In this document: one piece after another, positions 1 through 11,672 of the stretch
How the letters are laid out: each line of letters starts with the position of its first letter
Position numbering within the stretch: position 1 is the first letter of the stretch
Assembly (NCBI GenBank): GCA_013339765.2
Contig: CM023457.1
Location: 47,327,847-47,391,846, forward strand
Origin: Haemaphysalis longicornis
Taxonomy: Eukaryota; Arthropoda; Arachnida; Ixodida; Ixodidae
DNA length: 64,000 bases
Direction: 5' to 3'
Notes under the pieces: model-generated
Database searches by the model: none
What the model saw: the letters and a program-made list of their open reading frames with translations, nothing else
What the model was told of the DNA's origin: nothing
Translations under genes and position numbers: made by a program

Positions 1-782
1 CACATTCCGCCTAAGCGTTTTCAACGTCCGCACAACTACCTGATGACTTGTGTCAGCTACTGTGTGCCATAGAAACGAACTCCGTACAGGAGTTCCGTGA
101 GTGGCCGATTGGGTAAATCTAACGAGGCAGTGGACTCAGAGTAAGCGGTGGGGGTGTTCAATAACCTCGCAGAGACCACAGGTAAACACGTTTCACGAGG
201 GTTGTAATGTTTCGGGCGCAATCGACCAGCGGCCTGGCACTATAAATGAATGAAAAGCAAGGATAATAAAGAATAAAAATGAAGTAAGGGGTGGGAGGGT
301 GGCTGGCCCAGTCGCCGCAACGAGCAGTTCTGAACGGACGACTTAGTTCACTAGGACAATAAAGGCTTCGGAGTTGTTGGATAGCTACGCGCGTTGAATT
401 TCCAGGTCATTTGCGGGGCCCTCGTTATCATCTACGATTGTTTTGACTTCCCGTTTCTCGTATCGTGGAGTATCGCGCAGTGCAAACTCGGCTAGATCGG
501 TTGGTGGCTCCACGGGAGGTCTGTATACACGCGGGTGTATTATACGCGCGACCCGGTTTTGCAATCAATTCATCGGCCGTTTGACCGACCACCGGGGTTA
601 TTTCCGTCGGTTTGGATCGATCCCTGGATGGCCCCGAGTACTCGAGGAATATTGTACTGAAACCCAACTCAATACATGTCAGCTTAGAGCTGAGCTTATA
701 TCCTGGATTGGCCGCTCACTCAGAGAAACATTCAGTGAGTTAAACATTGCTTTTTTGCTTCTTTCTTGTCACTCAACCAGTC
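1..782. other. Unassigned non-coding DNA
   Basis: I see no gene or clear repeat here. Overlapping frames near 428-793 exist on both strands, but their products show no domain, no codon bias and no recognisable motif, so I treat them as chance. The right end grades into the AT-rich, ATTG-type microsatellite that starts at about 783. Confidence 0.4.
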
Positions 783-862
783 AGTTTGATTAGTTCATTC
801 ATTAATTAATTAATCGATCTATCGATCAATTGATTGATTGATCAATTGATTGATTGATTCAC

Positions 863-935
<73 letters not shown>
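783..935. repeat. (TGAT)n microsatellite with degenerate left edge
   Basis: The left 80 bases are degenerate (ATTA, ATCG and ATTG steps). From about 862 the tetranucleotide TGAT repeats almost without interruption to 933. The same motif on the other strand, AATC, is the 3' tail of the Ruka SINE copies in this window and forms the array at 56466-56570, so this array may have grown from a retroposon tail. That link is inference. Confidence 0.95.
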
Positions 936-2383
936 CCCAAAAAAATGATAACTGAAGTGACAAAATAGGTTGCGCGGGTTTTAAAACGATTCAAACTTTT
1001 TCTTAAAAAAACAAGCAACCTTGGGTGAGGGCGTGGGGAGCTCCTAAAAGAATGCCGCGCGCGCAATAAAACGCTGTGCTACGTAAAACCCAGGACAGCC
1101 GGTGTGGGGCGCTCAGGCGGTAGCTTAGCGTTCGATGTGCCAGCTAGGTCAGCGCTTAATGCTTAATTCGCAGTCAAGGAAAACAGCAAACAAGTCCAAC
1201 AATTTGCGGGCAGCAAAAGACGAAAAAAAAAATAAGCGTTAGAAAACAACACGAACGCAGAAAGGCAGAAGAAACCTTATTATTCTCGTCACCGGAGCAA
1301 TGAGCTTGTCCCCATTTTCCTTTTTCAATCGCAATTACGTATGAGCACGGAGTCGAATCGAAAGGAACAATAATACGTCACGCCACGGACGATTGTCTAC
1401 TTCAGCTTACTCTCAACGCTGCGGGTAAATAAAGTAGCGCGAAATTCAATCTATAGCTCGCAGCAGCAGAAAGTCTCCCTTCGACCCGTCACTGGGCGGG
1501 CGTATATGGACGCACGCAACCCAACGACACGAAAAGGGAGACGAGTAGCGTGGCGCCTGACCATCATGAGCGACCCGGGAGGGCAACTCCGGGCCAATGC
1601 TCCCGTCGAACCAATCGTTACTTCCTCCTTCCTTCTTCTGCCCCGATGATCACGCCGAGTTACGCGGCGGCAGCACACATTCCGGGTTTATTTTCGGGTG
1701 TGCGGAATCATTACCTCATAGCGGGGAGAAAAAAACGACCCTCTCGTCCCCTGGCCAAGCAAACACATCACGGAGACGCCGCGTATACGAGTGCAGCTTG
1801 TATGCCCAGAAAGAACGTACACGGGAAACTCGGCAATTGTCTTATTGCCCGCAGTTATGCGTGCGTGCGCGTGTCGTGTCCGTGCGTTCGTTTTTTGTTG
1901 TTCCGTCTGTCTTTCCACTTGTTCTCTTCCTTCGGTTTGCCTCTTGGTTTCTTCGGTGTTTAGGCATACTTTGGGAAGCGCGATCATTCGGTGCTGCACG
2001 GTAAAGGAGGGTGATCCATCTTCGATCCTTTCGTGATCGAAGACCTGGCGAAGCCCTCGGGGCTATCTTTATGCCGCCAGCCGTCCGTACTTACCTGTTC
2101 CGACCTGCATACAGGCGGTGAGGACTCTTTTCGAAGCGAAAACGATAACCTGCGAGGAATGAACCCCATCATTGATCTCTGATATCGATGTTTAGAGCAC
2201 GTTGCGCTTATTTCTCCCGTGACAACGAGGGGGAAAGAAATGAATTAAAATACCAATTACATTCCTCGCAAAAGGGGGCACGAATCCTCACGTGATAGCA
2301 TGCGCATGTTCTGTACCACGAAGGCAAAGTGGACACCCTCAAAACACCAAATGTACCGCGTTATAGGTCATCAATAAAAAAAT
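936..2383. other. Unassigned non-coding DNA
   Basis: No supportable gene. The 1450-2004 part is CpG-rich and open in several frames on both strands at once, which is a base-composition effect. No domain, signal peptide or transposon motif is visible in any of the translations. Confidence 0.35.
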
Positions 2384-2853
2384 GGCAGCATCTCCACTCC
2401 GTGGATGATGGCGAGGGTGCGGAGTACGGGGACTCGAAATGACATCCAAGTTGCGGCCCGAGTGACATCCGATTTGCGCCCCCACCGTCATTCGATTTGA
2501 GCGGTGAGTTGCACATTGATTATTCCCCAAATTAAACTGTAACTCACGGCTCAAATCGAATTTCGCTTGATTTTCGCTTGATGGTGGTGTGCGCACGGAT
2601 GGACGCGGACGGATATTGGGGGGTCCTAAGGTACTCCGCACCGTTACAGGCGAGGGAGTAAGCCGTTTGACTCTCGGGTACTAACTCATGGTCGTAGCCC
2701 AATGGTTAAGACGACTGACACTACCTCTGTCTTATCTACCAGACACAGGCTCGGATCCTGCCGGTGCCTGTGTGAATTTTTACGATTGTAAATGCTATGC
2801 GCACGGACGCGGACGAACATTGTGCGGTCCTATAAGGTACTCCGCACCTAAAA
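2384..2853 (+). mobile_element. Composite tRNA-like SINE, copy 1
   Basis: A 470-bp repeat also present at 34317-34780. An internal tRNA-like promoter is visible: an A box (TAGCCCAATGG) at 2695-2705 and a B box (GGCTCGGATCC) at 2748-2758, about 43 bases apart. A tail module ending GGTACTCCGCACC occurs twice, at about 2590-2648 and 2799-2848, flanking the tRNA-like part, so the element looks like a fusion of two retroposon units. The left part holds an inverted pair (TTCGATTTGAGC at about 2491 against GCTCAAATCGAA at about 2549) that could fold. Being found as an insertion inside a Ruka SINE elsewhere in the window shows that this is a mobile unit. I do not know a published name for it. Confidence 0.75.
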
Positions 2854-4005
2854 TCAGGCGCGCGTCATTGTTTATCATCGGGTTTCCACTATCATCACCT
2901 AGGGCAGTATGTATTACAAGTTACGGAGTACGGTTATGTGTGTTACGTAACATTGGGGAAAGCCAGCCGGGCCCTCGTTTCTCGCTTACGGTTTTCGACT
3001 GTTATGGGCATGCGCTGAAGCATCGCCTAAGTCCGAGTTACAAAGTAATTACAATTTAAAGTTTGGTTGCCTGTTGTGCTACCTGAAAATGGCCTATTAC
3101 TGTGTGAAATCTATAACCTTATATGACGTGCGCGACGTACTGCAAAGTTAGTGCTACCATAATAACGTATACTGGGTGATTTCTCCACCGAGCATTAGTA
3201 GATAAATGTGACCTGTATAGCCGTATAAACTATACGCCTATGTTGGTATATTTAGGTATATATAGGACGCTGTAAGAACCGAACACCCGTCATAAACTCT
3301 CTTTTTAGATCCATCCTAATATCTCCCCATACGTCGCAAAAAATGTTAGGTCGTCAGTCTCTGCTGAGCTAATGACATTCCGAAGCAGCGTTATTCACGC
3401 AGCCAGCAGACCAACACGCTTGGTGTATATTTTCTGACGTTGATATAGTACTAGCTGTTCAAAGAGTTGTTGCGAAATTGCTTTTAGTGTGTATCCAGTT
3501 TCTCGAGCAGTCCCCCGATGGGTGTCTGCCATTGGAATGTTTTGCTCACAAATAACAGCGTCAAGGTTTTACTTTGCAAAACCTCGTGATCAAACTAAGA
3601 TCAAACGCCTGCTGTGCGTCTGCTCCAGCCTGCAAATAGGAGAACTGAGCGCCTGTAGCAGCAATTTCCAGGATCCGGGAATGTCCCGTCCCTGGAAGGC
3701 GACAAGAAGACTCGAATTGAACACATCCCTAAATATTAGAGATTGCGCGCTCCGGCGGAGTCTACCACGCCCTGTTGACTTCCTTTGAGGCCAAGGCGAT
3801 ACCCACCTGAAAATGAAGATCGCACCATCACGCAACTTTTTTTACAGTTCACACTCACCTTATGTCCATGTTTGTAAAGTTGCCTTTCCCCTATAACGGG
3901 TATGCTTGCAGCAAAGCATCCTTTGCAGGACGTTCTTCATTCGGATAGCGCTAAGCCGTTGTAGCTTGTTTCCTCGCGCAGAGAAGTCGATTTAAAACAC
4001 CGCCG
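2854..4005. other. Unassigned non-coding DNA
   Basis: AT-rich stretches with TATA-like runs near 3240-3270 but no gene. The frame at 3489-3788 has no recognisable domain. No repeat partner was found in the window. Confidence 0.35.
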
Positions 4006-4007
4006 TG

Positions 4008-4052
<45 letters not shown>
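4006..4052. repeat. (AGAC)n microsatellite
   Basis: About eleven uninterrupted AGAC units. It is separated by a 14-base unique spacer (ACGTCCGCGGCCGT) from the CATA array that follows, making a compound tetranucleotide locus. Confidence 0.97.
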
Positions 4053-4066
4053 CGTCCGCGGCCGTT

Positions 4067-4202
4067 ATACATACATACATACATACATACACCTACATAC
4101 ATACATACATACATACATACATACATACTACATCATACATACCTACATACATACATACATACATACATACATACATACATACAACATACATACATACATA
4201 CA

Positions 4203-4232
<30 letters not shown>
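4067..4232. repeat. (CATA)n microsatellite
   Basis: About 166 bases of CATA units with several single-base interruptions (CCTA, CTAC, ACAA) that break it into sub-blocks. On this strand it translates to YIHT repeats, which explains the open frame here. It is not a gene. Confidence 0.97.
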
Positions 4233-4233
<1 letters not shown>

Positions 4234-5313
4234 TCACGCACGCACGCATGCCCGAGAAACCTTCTGAACGCATATTAGGCTTGAGGTGCAGTAGCCATTG
4301 ATGGTGTCTTCTTCAGACGAACGTGGGAACGGACGATGGGTCAGCCGTGATCCCTCGACGCGCTCCCAGAGAAGCGCACGCGGAATTCGCAAATGGCCTT
4401 ACATAAACTGGGACGCGAGATTCGGAAATGCGCGCCCGCGGACGACCGTAACGGGCAGGCAGGCGGGCGAACGCAACGGGCAGGCCTTCCGTGGATTATA
4501 TTGGCGACCGCTATTCGGCGAGTTGATAGCAAAATTAAGCCCCGGCACTCGGACGAAACGATTTGGCCGCGCTGCGAAATTTTCCCCGTAATTCATTAGT
4601 GGGGCCGATTTAAAGGCGAACGCGACGATGTGAAAGTGGTTTCAAAACTGGACCTGGTGCATAACATTCTGCCTAGCTTCGCCAATGAAACACAGCGTCC
4701 AGTGCATGCTGTGCTAGTAACCACTGTGTAATCATTGATACAGGTAGCTAAAAAAGCTATTACAAGGCTAATTTTGAGCGAACTTTGAAGATTAAATGTA
4801 TTGAGGGGGCTAACTCTCGGATAATGTAATTTATTTGTAAGTATACAGTTCCAAATGTTGGTATTTTTTGTTTTTGTTTTGCAAATATATGAATGTGCAG
4901 GTTTACAATAGCAGTCAATCCCTTTTCGAAGCGTGTTTTATAATATTTTTTGTCGTCTTGTTGCACGTTAAAGATCTTGTTTATTCGTTTCTCGCCGTTT
5001 CAACATATGTGCAACTTATCGTTGATTGAAAAAACAATATTTTTGTAGCTGTTTTCGTGTCTTAGGAGTCGGTAGGTAGAAGATTAAGCAGCGCAAAGAA
5101 GAGAACGTCGGAACCAATTTTCAAACCCTTATCTGCTGGTCCGCACACCTGCTGGTGACGGCCAACAAACGTATACTGGTTGTAAATCTGCGCTAACAAT
5201 GATTTGCTTGATAACTCTGCCTTATCAGTTGCCCGCAATACCTACGCGTTTATTTATACTTAGTAAGAAAACACTTACGCCGAAACAACATCCGCCCATG
5301 CACCGATGAAGCA
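4233..5313. other. Unassigned non-coding DNA
   Basis: No gene seen. Several short frames overlap in both directions at 4298-4600 where the sequence is GC-rich, but none has a recognisable product. The part from 4700 to 5100 is AT-rich. A repeat end shared with a locus near 60.9 kb lies at 5181-5197 and is listed separately. Confidence 0.35.
5181..5197 (-). repeat. Solo end of the GTTAGCGCAGATTTACA palindrome family
   Basis: Seventeen bases here, TGTAAATCTGCGCTAAC, are identical to 60964-60980, where they form one arm of a hairpin repeat. The GTTAGCGC core also occurs in the foldback at 53079-53244. No left arm is visible nearby, so this is probably a solo or eroded end. Confidence 0.55.
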
Positions 5314-6120
5314 TTGACAATGAGGCGGAACTCATACAGGTGCGCTTCACCGATTTTTACTGTTCGCATATTCCAGCTGAGTACTTGCCTCGGCGAGCCG
5401 AGTCCATCCACAGCCGACCGAGTAGCGTTGTGTGCGCACGAACGCCCCCTCGCCACTATCCAGCCATGCCTCCCCCCCCTGCACGTCTTCCAGCCATATC
5501 GCACAGCCATCTCTCCCCGCTTTGCCATCTATTTGCTTCCTCCCGGTCTTGCTTTCAGAAGCTGCAGTCGCTTCCTACCGGCCGGTTTGGAGCTGCCGCC
5601 TCCTCTCCCACCTCCGCGCATGTACGATCCCCGGTGCCTCCGACCGGCAGCTTTCTCCCGTGCAACTTCGTCCATCTCTGCTCAAACTAGCCGCGCACGG
5701 CGAGAGAGCGTTCCCGCACTGGCCACCGCTGGAGAACATACGCCAGACTATCTCCGCCATAACCTGCCTTCTGCTCACGCAGCGGCTCCTTCTCTCTCTC
5801 TCTCTCCGTATATCCACTACTGTCTTGTTTGGGGCGGTAGGAGCGCCGGCTGGGCCAGCCGCCGCCACCACCATTTGACCACCGCCGCTACCACCGTCGA
5901 TGACGACCCTTCCCGCAAGTCGTTCGGCTGCTAGCCCACGTGCCCGGCTAGCTAGCACGGAGGCAGACCTCTCTCCCCTACCTCTCTCTTCCTCATCACT
6001 TCTCTCTCCGCAGCATCTTCCCCCCCGCCGCCGCTTTGCTCGTCGTGGCTACTGCGGGGGCATTAGCTCGGGCGTCCAGGCGGGCGGGCGGGCGGGCCCC
6101 CGTAGAAAGTCGTGACCAGC
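5314..6120. other. CpG-rich, pyrimidine-rich stretch, possible promoter/5' region
   Basis: The plus strand is very rich in CTC, CCC and CG steps and stays open in two or three frames for 350-620 bases. The longest frame (5314-5934, 206 codons) gives a proline-, serine- and arginine-rich product with no domain I recognise. Such multi-frame openness follows from base composition, not coding. In arthropod DNA this composition is compatible with a 5' untranslated or promoter region, but there is no start-site evidence. Confidence 0.25.
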
Positions 6121-6892
6121 CGACTCTGCCTGGTAGCAGCGCCGGCCCACACCCTGTCTAGATGTCTGCCGGACAGAAGTTCCTACCCACTTCGCCTCTT
6201 CTTCTGAAGCTCCTACTTCTCTCTCTCTCTCTCTCTGGACGCTGCAGTTTTGTTTCGCTCCTCCTCTCCATCATCTTTTGTTTAGTTATTCGTTCCCCGG
6301 TCTAAACACACGCGCTCGTGAACCGCAGATGGGAGGATGCGATCCGCCCTGGGAGGGTGAGGGCGAATTGTTCGTTATGTCAGCTCGCCCCCTCCTCCTC
6401 CACCTCCCAATCGGCGGTTTCGGCCGGCGGATAGTTTGCTTGGTACTTTCCTCCCCCGTATTGATATATGCCGGTGAGTTCTCTTCTGCTGCAATAAGTG
6501 GTGTTTGCTTTCCGGAACGACGTACCTTTCTTACTGCGACCGTCCCCTTTAGCTCAAGAACAAACTTGTGGCGCAGTTTTCTCCTTCGTCCCTTCGTTTC
6601 ATTTTTTTTTGTTTCTTAGCACGACGTCTCGTACTGTTCGTAGTATATAAAAATACCTTTCAGAAAGTAACCTGCTGGGAAGATGTTTCTTTGGTGTCTT
6701 CTGCGTTCCCTACGTATTGGTGAAACGGCGAGCAGATTCAGCTGCGTCTTGGTGAAACCGGGAACAGAATGAGCGTGCCCATGAGCGAATATTTCTTCAA
6801 CTCGAACCTGCACGTTTATGCGTTAGTGCGCGTGCGTGCGTGTGAGCGTATGAGTTACTATTTACATCCGAACTGCTTTGTTAGCGCAGTAA

Positions 6893-7044
6893 TCGTCTGC
6901 ACACACTTGTCGTCTGCTCTCGCGCACTCCATTTTACTATCGTCTGCTTCAAGACCTGCCTTTTCCCCGCTCTAATTTGCCTTATTTTATTTTTTACCAC
7001 ATTGTGTTTTCGTTTTACTTTCTCAGGAACTACATCTTACATTT

Positions 7045-7130
<86 letters not shown>

Positions 7131-7425
7131 CCGCACACCGAAACTTTCCCGCCTATAAGTGGCCCTAATTCTCGCACGCTGATTGGAACCGCGTGAACAC
7201 GCCGCCATCTTTTCTGGTCGTCTGTTTTCGCTCTCGGCGGGAGGCCCCCGTTTTCTTTCCCGCTGTGCGCGCACGCCTACTATTACGCCCGTTCTTTTAA
7301 GAAGCTCTCTCTCTGTGTGTGCGGAACGCGAGTTGGGCCTAAGATGATGAGAAAGCCGAGGAGCCATTATACGAGTTCCGTCTCAACTCGCGTTCGCCAC
7401 ACGACAGCTCCGTCCGCGCAGACGA
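6893..7425. promoter_or_regulatory. Promoter-like region with TCGTCTGC copies and a TISU-like ATG
   Basis: Seen directly: TCGTCTGC at 6893, 6910 and 6940 and GCAGACGA at 7418, an inverted CCAAT box (TGATTGG) near 7180, and on the minus strand AAAGATGGCGGCG with its ATG near 7209. AAGATGGCGGC is the known YY1/TISU element found at start sites of short-5'UTR genes, and a near match (AAAGATGGCGGC) recurs at 55655-55666. The minus-strand frame from that ATG runs straight into the GA/TC array at 7048-7128 and becomes Arg-Glu repeats, so it is either a first exon that must splice early or not coding. The call of a minus-strand promoter is inference. Confidence 0.3.
7048..7128. repeat. (TC)n microsatellite
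   Basis: About 40 perfect TC dinucleotides. The polypurine strand could adopt triplex structure. It creates artificial Ser-Leu and Arg-Glu open frames on the two strands. Confidence 0.97.
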
Positions 7426-7429
7426 TCGT

Positions 7430-8210
7430 GAAGGAGTGAGCGAGTGAGCGGGTTCGGGGCGCTCTGTGCAGTGCGTGGCTTTTCCTCTTGTTCGTCTAGA
7501 CGTCGGTGCGTATGCTACCAGCAGCGTGTTCTTTACGACGGGAGCTGCCCGCATGGTCGGTGTATGCGCCGAGGCCGCGGGCTGGGCGTTTGCTCGACTT
7601 CGTGCCGGGCGAGATCGTGCCCTAAACGCGCCGCATAACGAGCTGTACTCACGCTGCGCAAATAGACGTTTGCTCCTCCGAAGACGACGTCGGTGGTTGT
7701 GCCGAGCGGAACGTGGTTGGGCAAAGCAAACACGTCGGGGAGAGAAAAATGCGCTTCTTTGTTTGATGGTTTCTGTCTCTTTGCCGCCAGCGAAACGTAT
7801 GGCTGCTGGGAGAAAGTGAATGTGTGCGGGTTGGCTTCGTTTCTTTCGTGGCGTTTTTGTTTTTGTCTTTTTGGTTTTCCTTTACCCTGAAGTAATTCCG
7901 TGCATTCCTAATTGTGAGGGAGATGGATGATCCGAAAGGGGCTAGAATGAAGGTGTAATAACGAAAAAAAAAAACTCTTGGATTCTGTTGGCTTAATTTG
8001 ACTTCACACAAGTCCATACTCAAAAGACCCTTCAGTGTTTAAACCTGCCATTACTCAGCATTTTTGTAACCATTAGCAGTATTCGTTTTCTGCTGTGTTT
8101 TGTTTGCTTGCTTTCGCATCAGTTCTTTTTGTAGTTTATTTCTGTTGTTTTTTGTTCTTTTTTGCTTCTGCTTTTTTTTCTTTTTTTCTTGTTTTTTATT
8201 CTTTTTTTTC
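7430..8210. other. Unassigned DNA, GC-rich then T-rich
   Basis: 7430-7830 is CpG-rich and open in several frames with no recognisable product. 7840-8210 is strongly T-rich and probably includes part of the LINE 3' untranslated region whose tail follows. No gene supported. Confidence 0.3.
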
Positions 8211-8279
8211 CTTTGTGTGCTATAAAGTACTGCTACCGACCCTCTCTGTGACGCCCTATGGGCCTTGAGGGTATTCAAA

Positions 8280-8342
<63 letters not shown>
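8211..8342 (+). mobile_element. LINE 3' end with (AAAT)n tail
   Basis: The bases just before the AAAT array, GAGGGTATTCAAATAAATA, closely match the end of the LINE at 44035-44510 when that copy is read in its own (minus) direction (AAGGGTATTCACAAATAAA). CR1/jockey-type LINEs commonly end in short simple tails of this kind. The AAAT array (about 8278-8342) is therefore best read as an expanded retroposon tail, not an independent microsatellite. No coding part remains here. Confidence 0.65.
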
Positions 8343-8897
8343 AAAGCAATCCCGTGGTTCAGCTTCATCGCAGTGCACTGGACTGGCAAAGTTATGCCGC
8401 ATACCATTTTACTCGAAGAAGTTAACTTAGCTGTGACCTAGCGTGATTATTATAGCATTGCGTGGTGCCACAACCCTGACAGAACTTTTCAAGTCAAAAA
8501 GTACGTTCTGCATCGCGATTCGCCGAACGTTCTTGTTTTTATCTCGACGGGTTGGTCGATCGAGCGCATTTCGGTAAAACTGCCCGAGAGGATGGTCTTA
8601 CACCGCACTCGTATAGCAAGAACGGCGAAGTAGAGAGCTCAGGAAGATTATGCCGGAAATCAGCCTTGGCTGCAGCAAGTTGTCGTTAATACAACGCACG
8701 CCTTTTAATAATCCATCAATCAACCAATACAATATTTGGCGTTGTTTACTTTCCATGTTAATCCGCTACTATGTACTCTTTCCTCATCATCCCCTCTCCT
8801 CTACACCAACAGGCGTTCCGGTGTCCACCCTAGGCGAGGCAAATACGCCTGCTGGTGGACCTTCCTCTCTTCCTAAGAGGCATCATACATAATACAT

Positions 8898-9066
8898 CAT
8901 ACATACATACATACATACATACATACATACATACATACATACATACATACATACATACATACATACATACATACATACATACATACATACATACATACAT
9001 ACATACATACATACATACATACATACATACATACATACATACATACATACATACATACATACATAC
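8898..9066. repeat. (CATA)n microsatellite, long and nearly perfect
   Basis: About 42 consecutive perfect CATA units, the longest clean tetranucleotide array in the window. The lack of interruptions, unlike the array at 4067-4232, suggests recent expansion. Its two strands translate to YIHT and MYVC repeats. Confidence 0.98.
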
Positions 9067-10370
9067 TTTTACACTACCAACTGCAATGGAGCGAGCTTGC
9101 TGCTTTTAAGAAACCATCGCTTGTGACGAAGTGAGTTTCCCGTCTCGAGGGCCTTGTTATTGCGAGGGTTTACTGCATTTTCTTCTTTGGACAACATTTT
9201 CTCAAGTCATTCGGGTGCACTGTTGGGAAGCCGACCTAAGCTTCATCTTTTTTTCTTAAATTGTCAGGCCGGGAAATTACGGTCCGCCTATCATCCTCCA
9301 GCCACCCATGCTACTGCGCGTGCTCGTTCGTTCTTGTCTCGAACTGAAACAAATTGTAGCGAGTTTACCGCCAACGTCACACGCCTGGCAAGCCCCTGGT
9401 TTTGTTCCCCATATCCGGGACGTTTTGGCGTGGCGTGATTAGCGCATAAATAGTTGATTACTGCAAAGGTGTCCTTTTTTTTTGCTTGGAATAAGAGCCA
9501 GCAGCAGATACTTGCTTCTAGAAACTGCCAATCATTGTTGGGAGCCCTTCAAACGCACCCTTCATTCCCAACCTCGAAGCAAGGTAGACAGCGTCGTAAG
9601 CCTCCAGTCGACAGGAGCTTCGATGAAGTCTTTCTCCGAAGGCAACGATGCAGTTACATCGGCGTCTAATTTGCACCGGTCTTCACCCGCAGCGCGGTTA
9701 TTCGGCACCGCATTTCTCCTTACTCTTTCGGTCATAGCGCAGTGATGTGACGACTGACCTGCGCGATCAGGCTGATTTGACGCAGCGCAAGGAGAAAGAC
9801 CCGACAGGCGCCTCCTCGAAAGCCAAAGCCGGTGTCATAGCCAAAGACGACGTCCTTCTCCGTGTCATACGCGACCACTCCTTTTTTCCTCGGCGCTGCA
9901 AAAACTGTCCACCGGCTCGGAACGTCTCCTCTCACCCGTTAAGAACGCGCGTCACGCTGACACACATCACCGAAAAGACCCGCTGACACTAACCCAACGG
10001 CGCAGATCTGAAAAGGCACGTCCTTCGATTAGCGCGCGGTAGATTCGAAATTGCATGGGCGGCGCACTCCGGTCACTTTAGCCGGCTAATTGTGGGCGCA
10101 AAGATTGATGAGACGCTATCACTGTTCTCCTCCGCGCATTTGACTCGAGAGATTAGTCCCCACCTTTTGTCTCTCTCGTCTCTTGTTCTTTCTTTCTTTC
10201 TTTCTGCGCAACAGACTCGCGCAGATCAGGAAGCCAAAAACGTCACCCACCACTCCTCCCGGATACAACCAACACCGGCGCTCCCCGCTATTACCGCCCG
10301 TCGTGGTTCGAGAGGAGGATTCCGTATACTCTCGTCCGCATACGCACGCCCAATCGTCGTGCCTCCCGTG
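9067..10370. other. Unassigned non-coding DNA
   Basis: No supportable gene. On the minus strand, 9760-9893 lies between an acceptor-like TTTTTGCAG and a donor-like GCAG/GTCAGT with one open frame, but the product is not recognisable and I do not call it. CpG content rises towards the right end. Confidence 0.3.
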
Positions 10371-10373
10371 GCG

Positions 10374-10662
10374 TCGTCTGCTAGGAAGAAGCGTCGTCTG
10401 CTCTGTGGCGGTTTTAACAGAAAATCGTCTGCGCCTCAAAGCCGCGTTACAGACGAAGCAGCGTTGCCCGCACCTTTTTTCGCTTCCACAGAGGCGTCAT
10501 GTAAGAGGTCGGCAGACGCTTTGTACCGTGGTCCATTGCCAGCGCACACGTAAACGCCGTTTGTTTAGCTCCCTCGCCACCACCATTACACAATTCCTCG
10601 TGGCGCGCTTTTGTGGGTACAGGCCGCTCTTCGTCCTCGTCGGAGAATCCACCCTCGTCTGC
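10374..10662. promoter_or_regulatory. Cluster of four TCGTCTGC motifs
   Basis: Exact copies start at 10374, 10394, 10425 and 10655, all in the same orientation, the first three within 60 bases. The surrounding DNA is CpG-rich and open in several frames without a recognisable product. Their spacings (20, 31 and 230) are not those of a tandem repeat unit, which fits independent binding sites better than a satellite. Function is unknown. Confidence 0.35.
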
Positions 10663-11549
10663 ACGTCCTAAACGTACATGTGTACCTGCGTGCGTGTGTG
10701 TGCCCGTTTCGCGCGCTTTTTTTCGTAATACCGGGAACCAGAGGCTTGCCCGGCCGGCCCCTTGTAAGCTCGTAAAAAGCGCCCGCGTACACCGAGAAAC
10801 AATGATACATTCGCCGTCGGGTAAGTTCGGGGAGACGGCTCCTGAGGTAATGACCGGAGCTGGAATGAAACAACGGCGTTTGCAGCGGCGGGGGGCGCTG
10901 AATTCGGAGACCCCCGCGCACTGAGAATAAGGAAAGAGGCGACGAAGATGAGTTCCCTTTCTTTTCTTTCTTTTTGCGCTCGTGCGATTGGCTGAGCACT
11001 CTTCGATTCCGCGGCGTTCTTCGTGAGCTTACGGGGGACGTGCGCCCTGTCTTATTTGGTACCTTTTCACGATCTTCGTTTGCCCTGGCATGTGGGTTTC
11101 CTTTGTTTCCTGGGGTCTAGCTGCTGTCGTATGTGCGTTATATTCTGGCTGCCCGTTCCCACAGTCGAAGGCAACGTCTGGGGAGAAGCTTGGCTTTAAT
11201 CGATTACCAACGCAAGGCCTAACCGCCGCTACGAATCGTGATTCCCGCGTTTTCTTATGGTGTTAAGGTTCGGTCATTTCGGGTACTGGGCAGCTCGAAT
11301 CGCGGCGAGGTAATAAGGTTTTCAGTTATGGATCAGAAGCAGCGATGGACTTTGTGATCAAGAACGCGTTGGTTGTGAGGAATTGACGAAGTTAAAAAAA
11401 AAACCGACGCGTAAAAGAACTCAACTAGGGCGAATCTCAGTTTGTAAAAAAGACAGGATTGGGTTCGAATAGGTCATCAGTAATTATTTTTTTCGTTGAC
11501 CCATATTTTCTAATTGATTTATTTTTCTTAGGCTGAAACATACCTTGTG
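10663..11549. other. Unassigned non-coding DNA
   Basis: No gene or recognisable repeat. The right part (11380-11545) is AT-rich and leads into the CACT array. Confidence 0.35.
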
Positions 11550-11672
11550 CTCACTCACTCACTCACTCACTCACTCACACACTCACTCACTCACTCACTC
11601 ACTCACTCACTCACTCACTCACTCACTCACTCACTCACTCACTCACTCACTCACTCACTCACTCACTCACTC
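11550..11672. repeat. (CACT)n microsatellite
   Basis: About 30 CACT units with one CACA interruption near 11578. A second, independent CACT array lies at 43146-43268. Confidence 0.97.

Noticed and set aside
5314..5934. 206-codon plus-strand frame
   Set aside because: Two or three plus-strand frames and a minus-strand frame are open together in CpG-rich DNA. The product is Pro/Ser/Arg-rich without a recognisable motif.
7023..7367. 114-codon minus-strand frame with Arg-Glu repeats
   Set aside because: Most of it is the translated GA/TC microsatellite. Only the TISU-like ATG inside it is of interest and is reported as a regulatory candidate.
9756..9893. Possible minus-strand exon between TTTTTGCAG and GCAG/GTCAGT
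   Set aside because: Weak splice signals and an unrecognisable product. Such combinations are expected several times by chance in 64 kb.
11550..11672. CRISPR-like regular repeat
   Set aside because: It is a four-base microsatellite without spacers. No array with unique spacers exists in the window.
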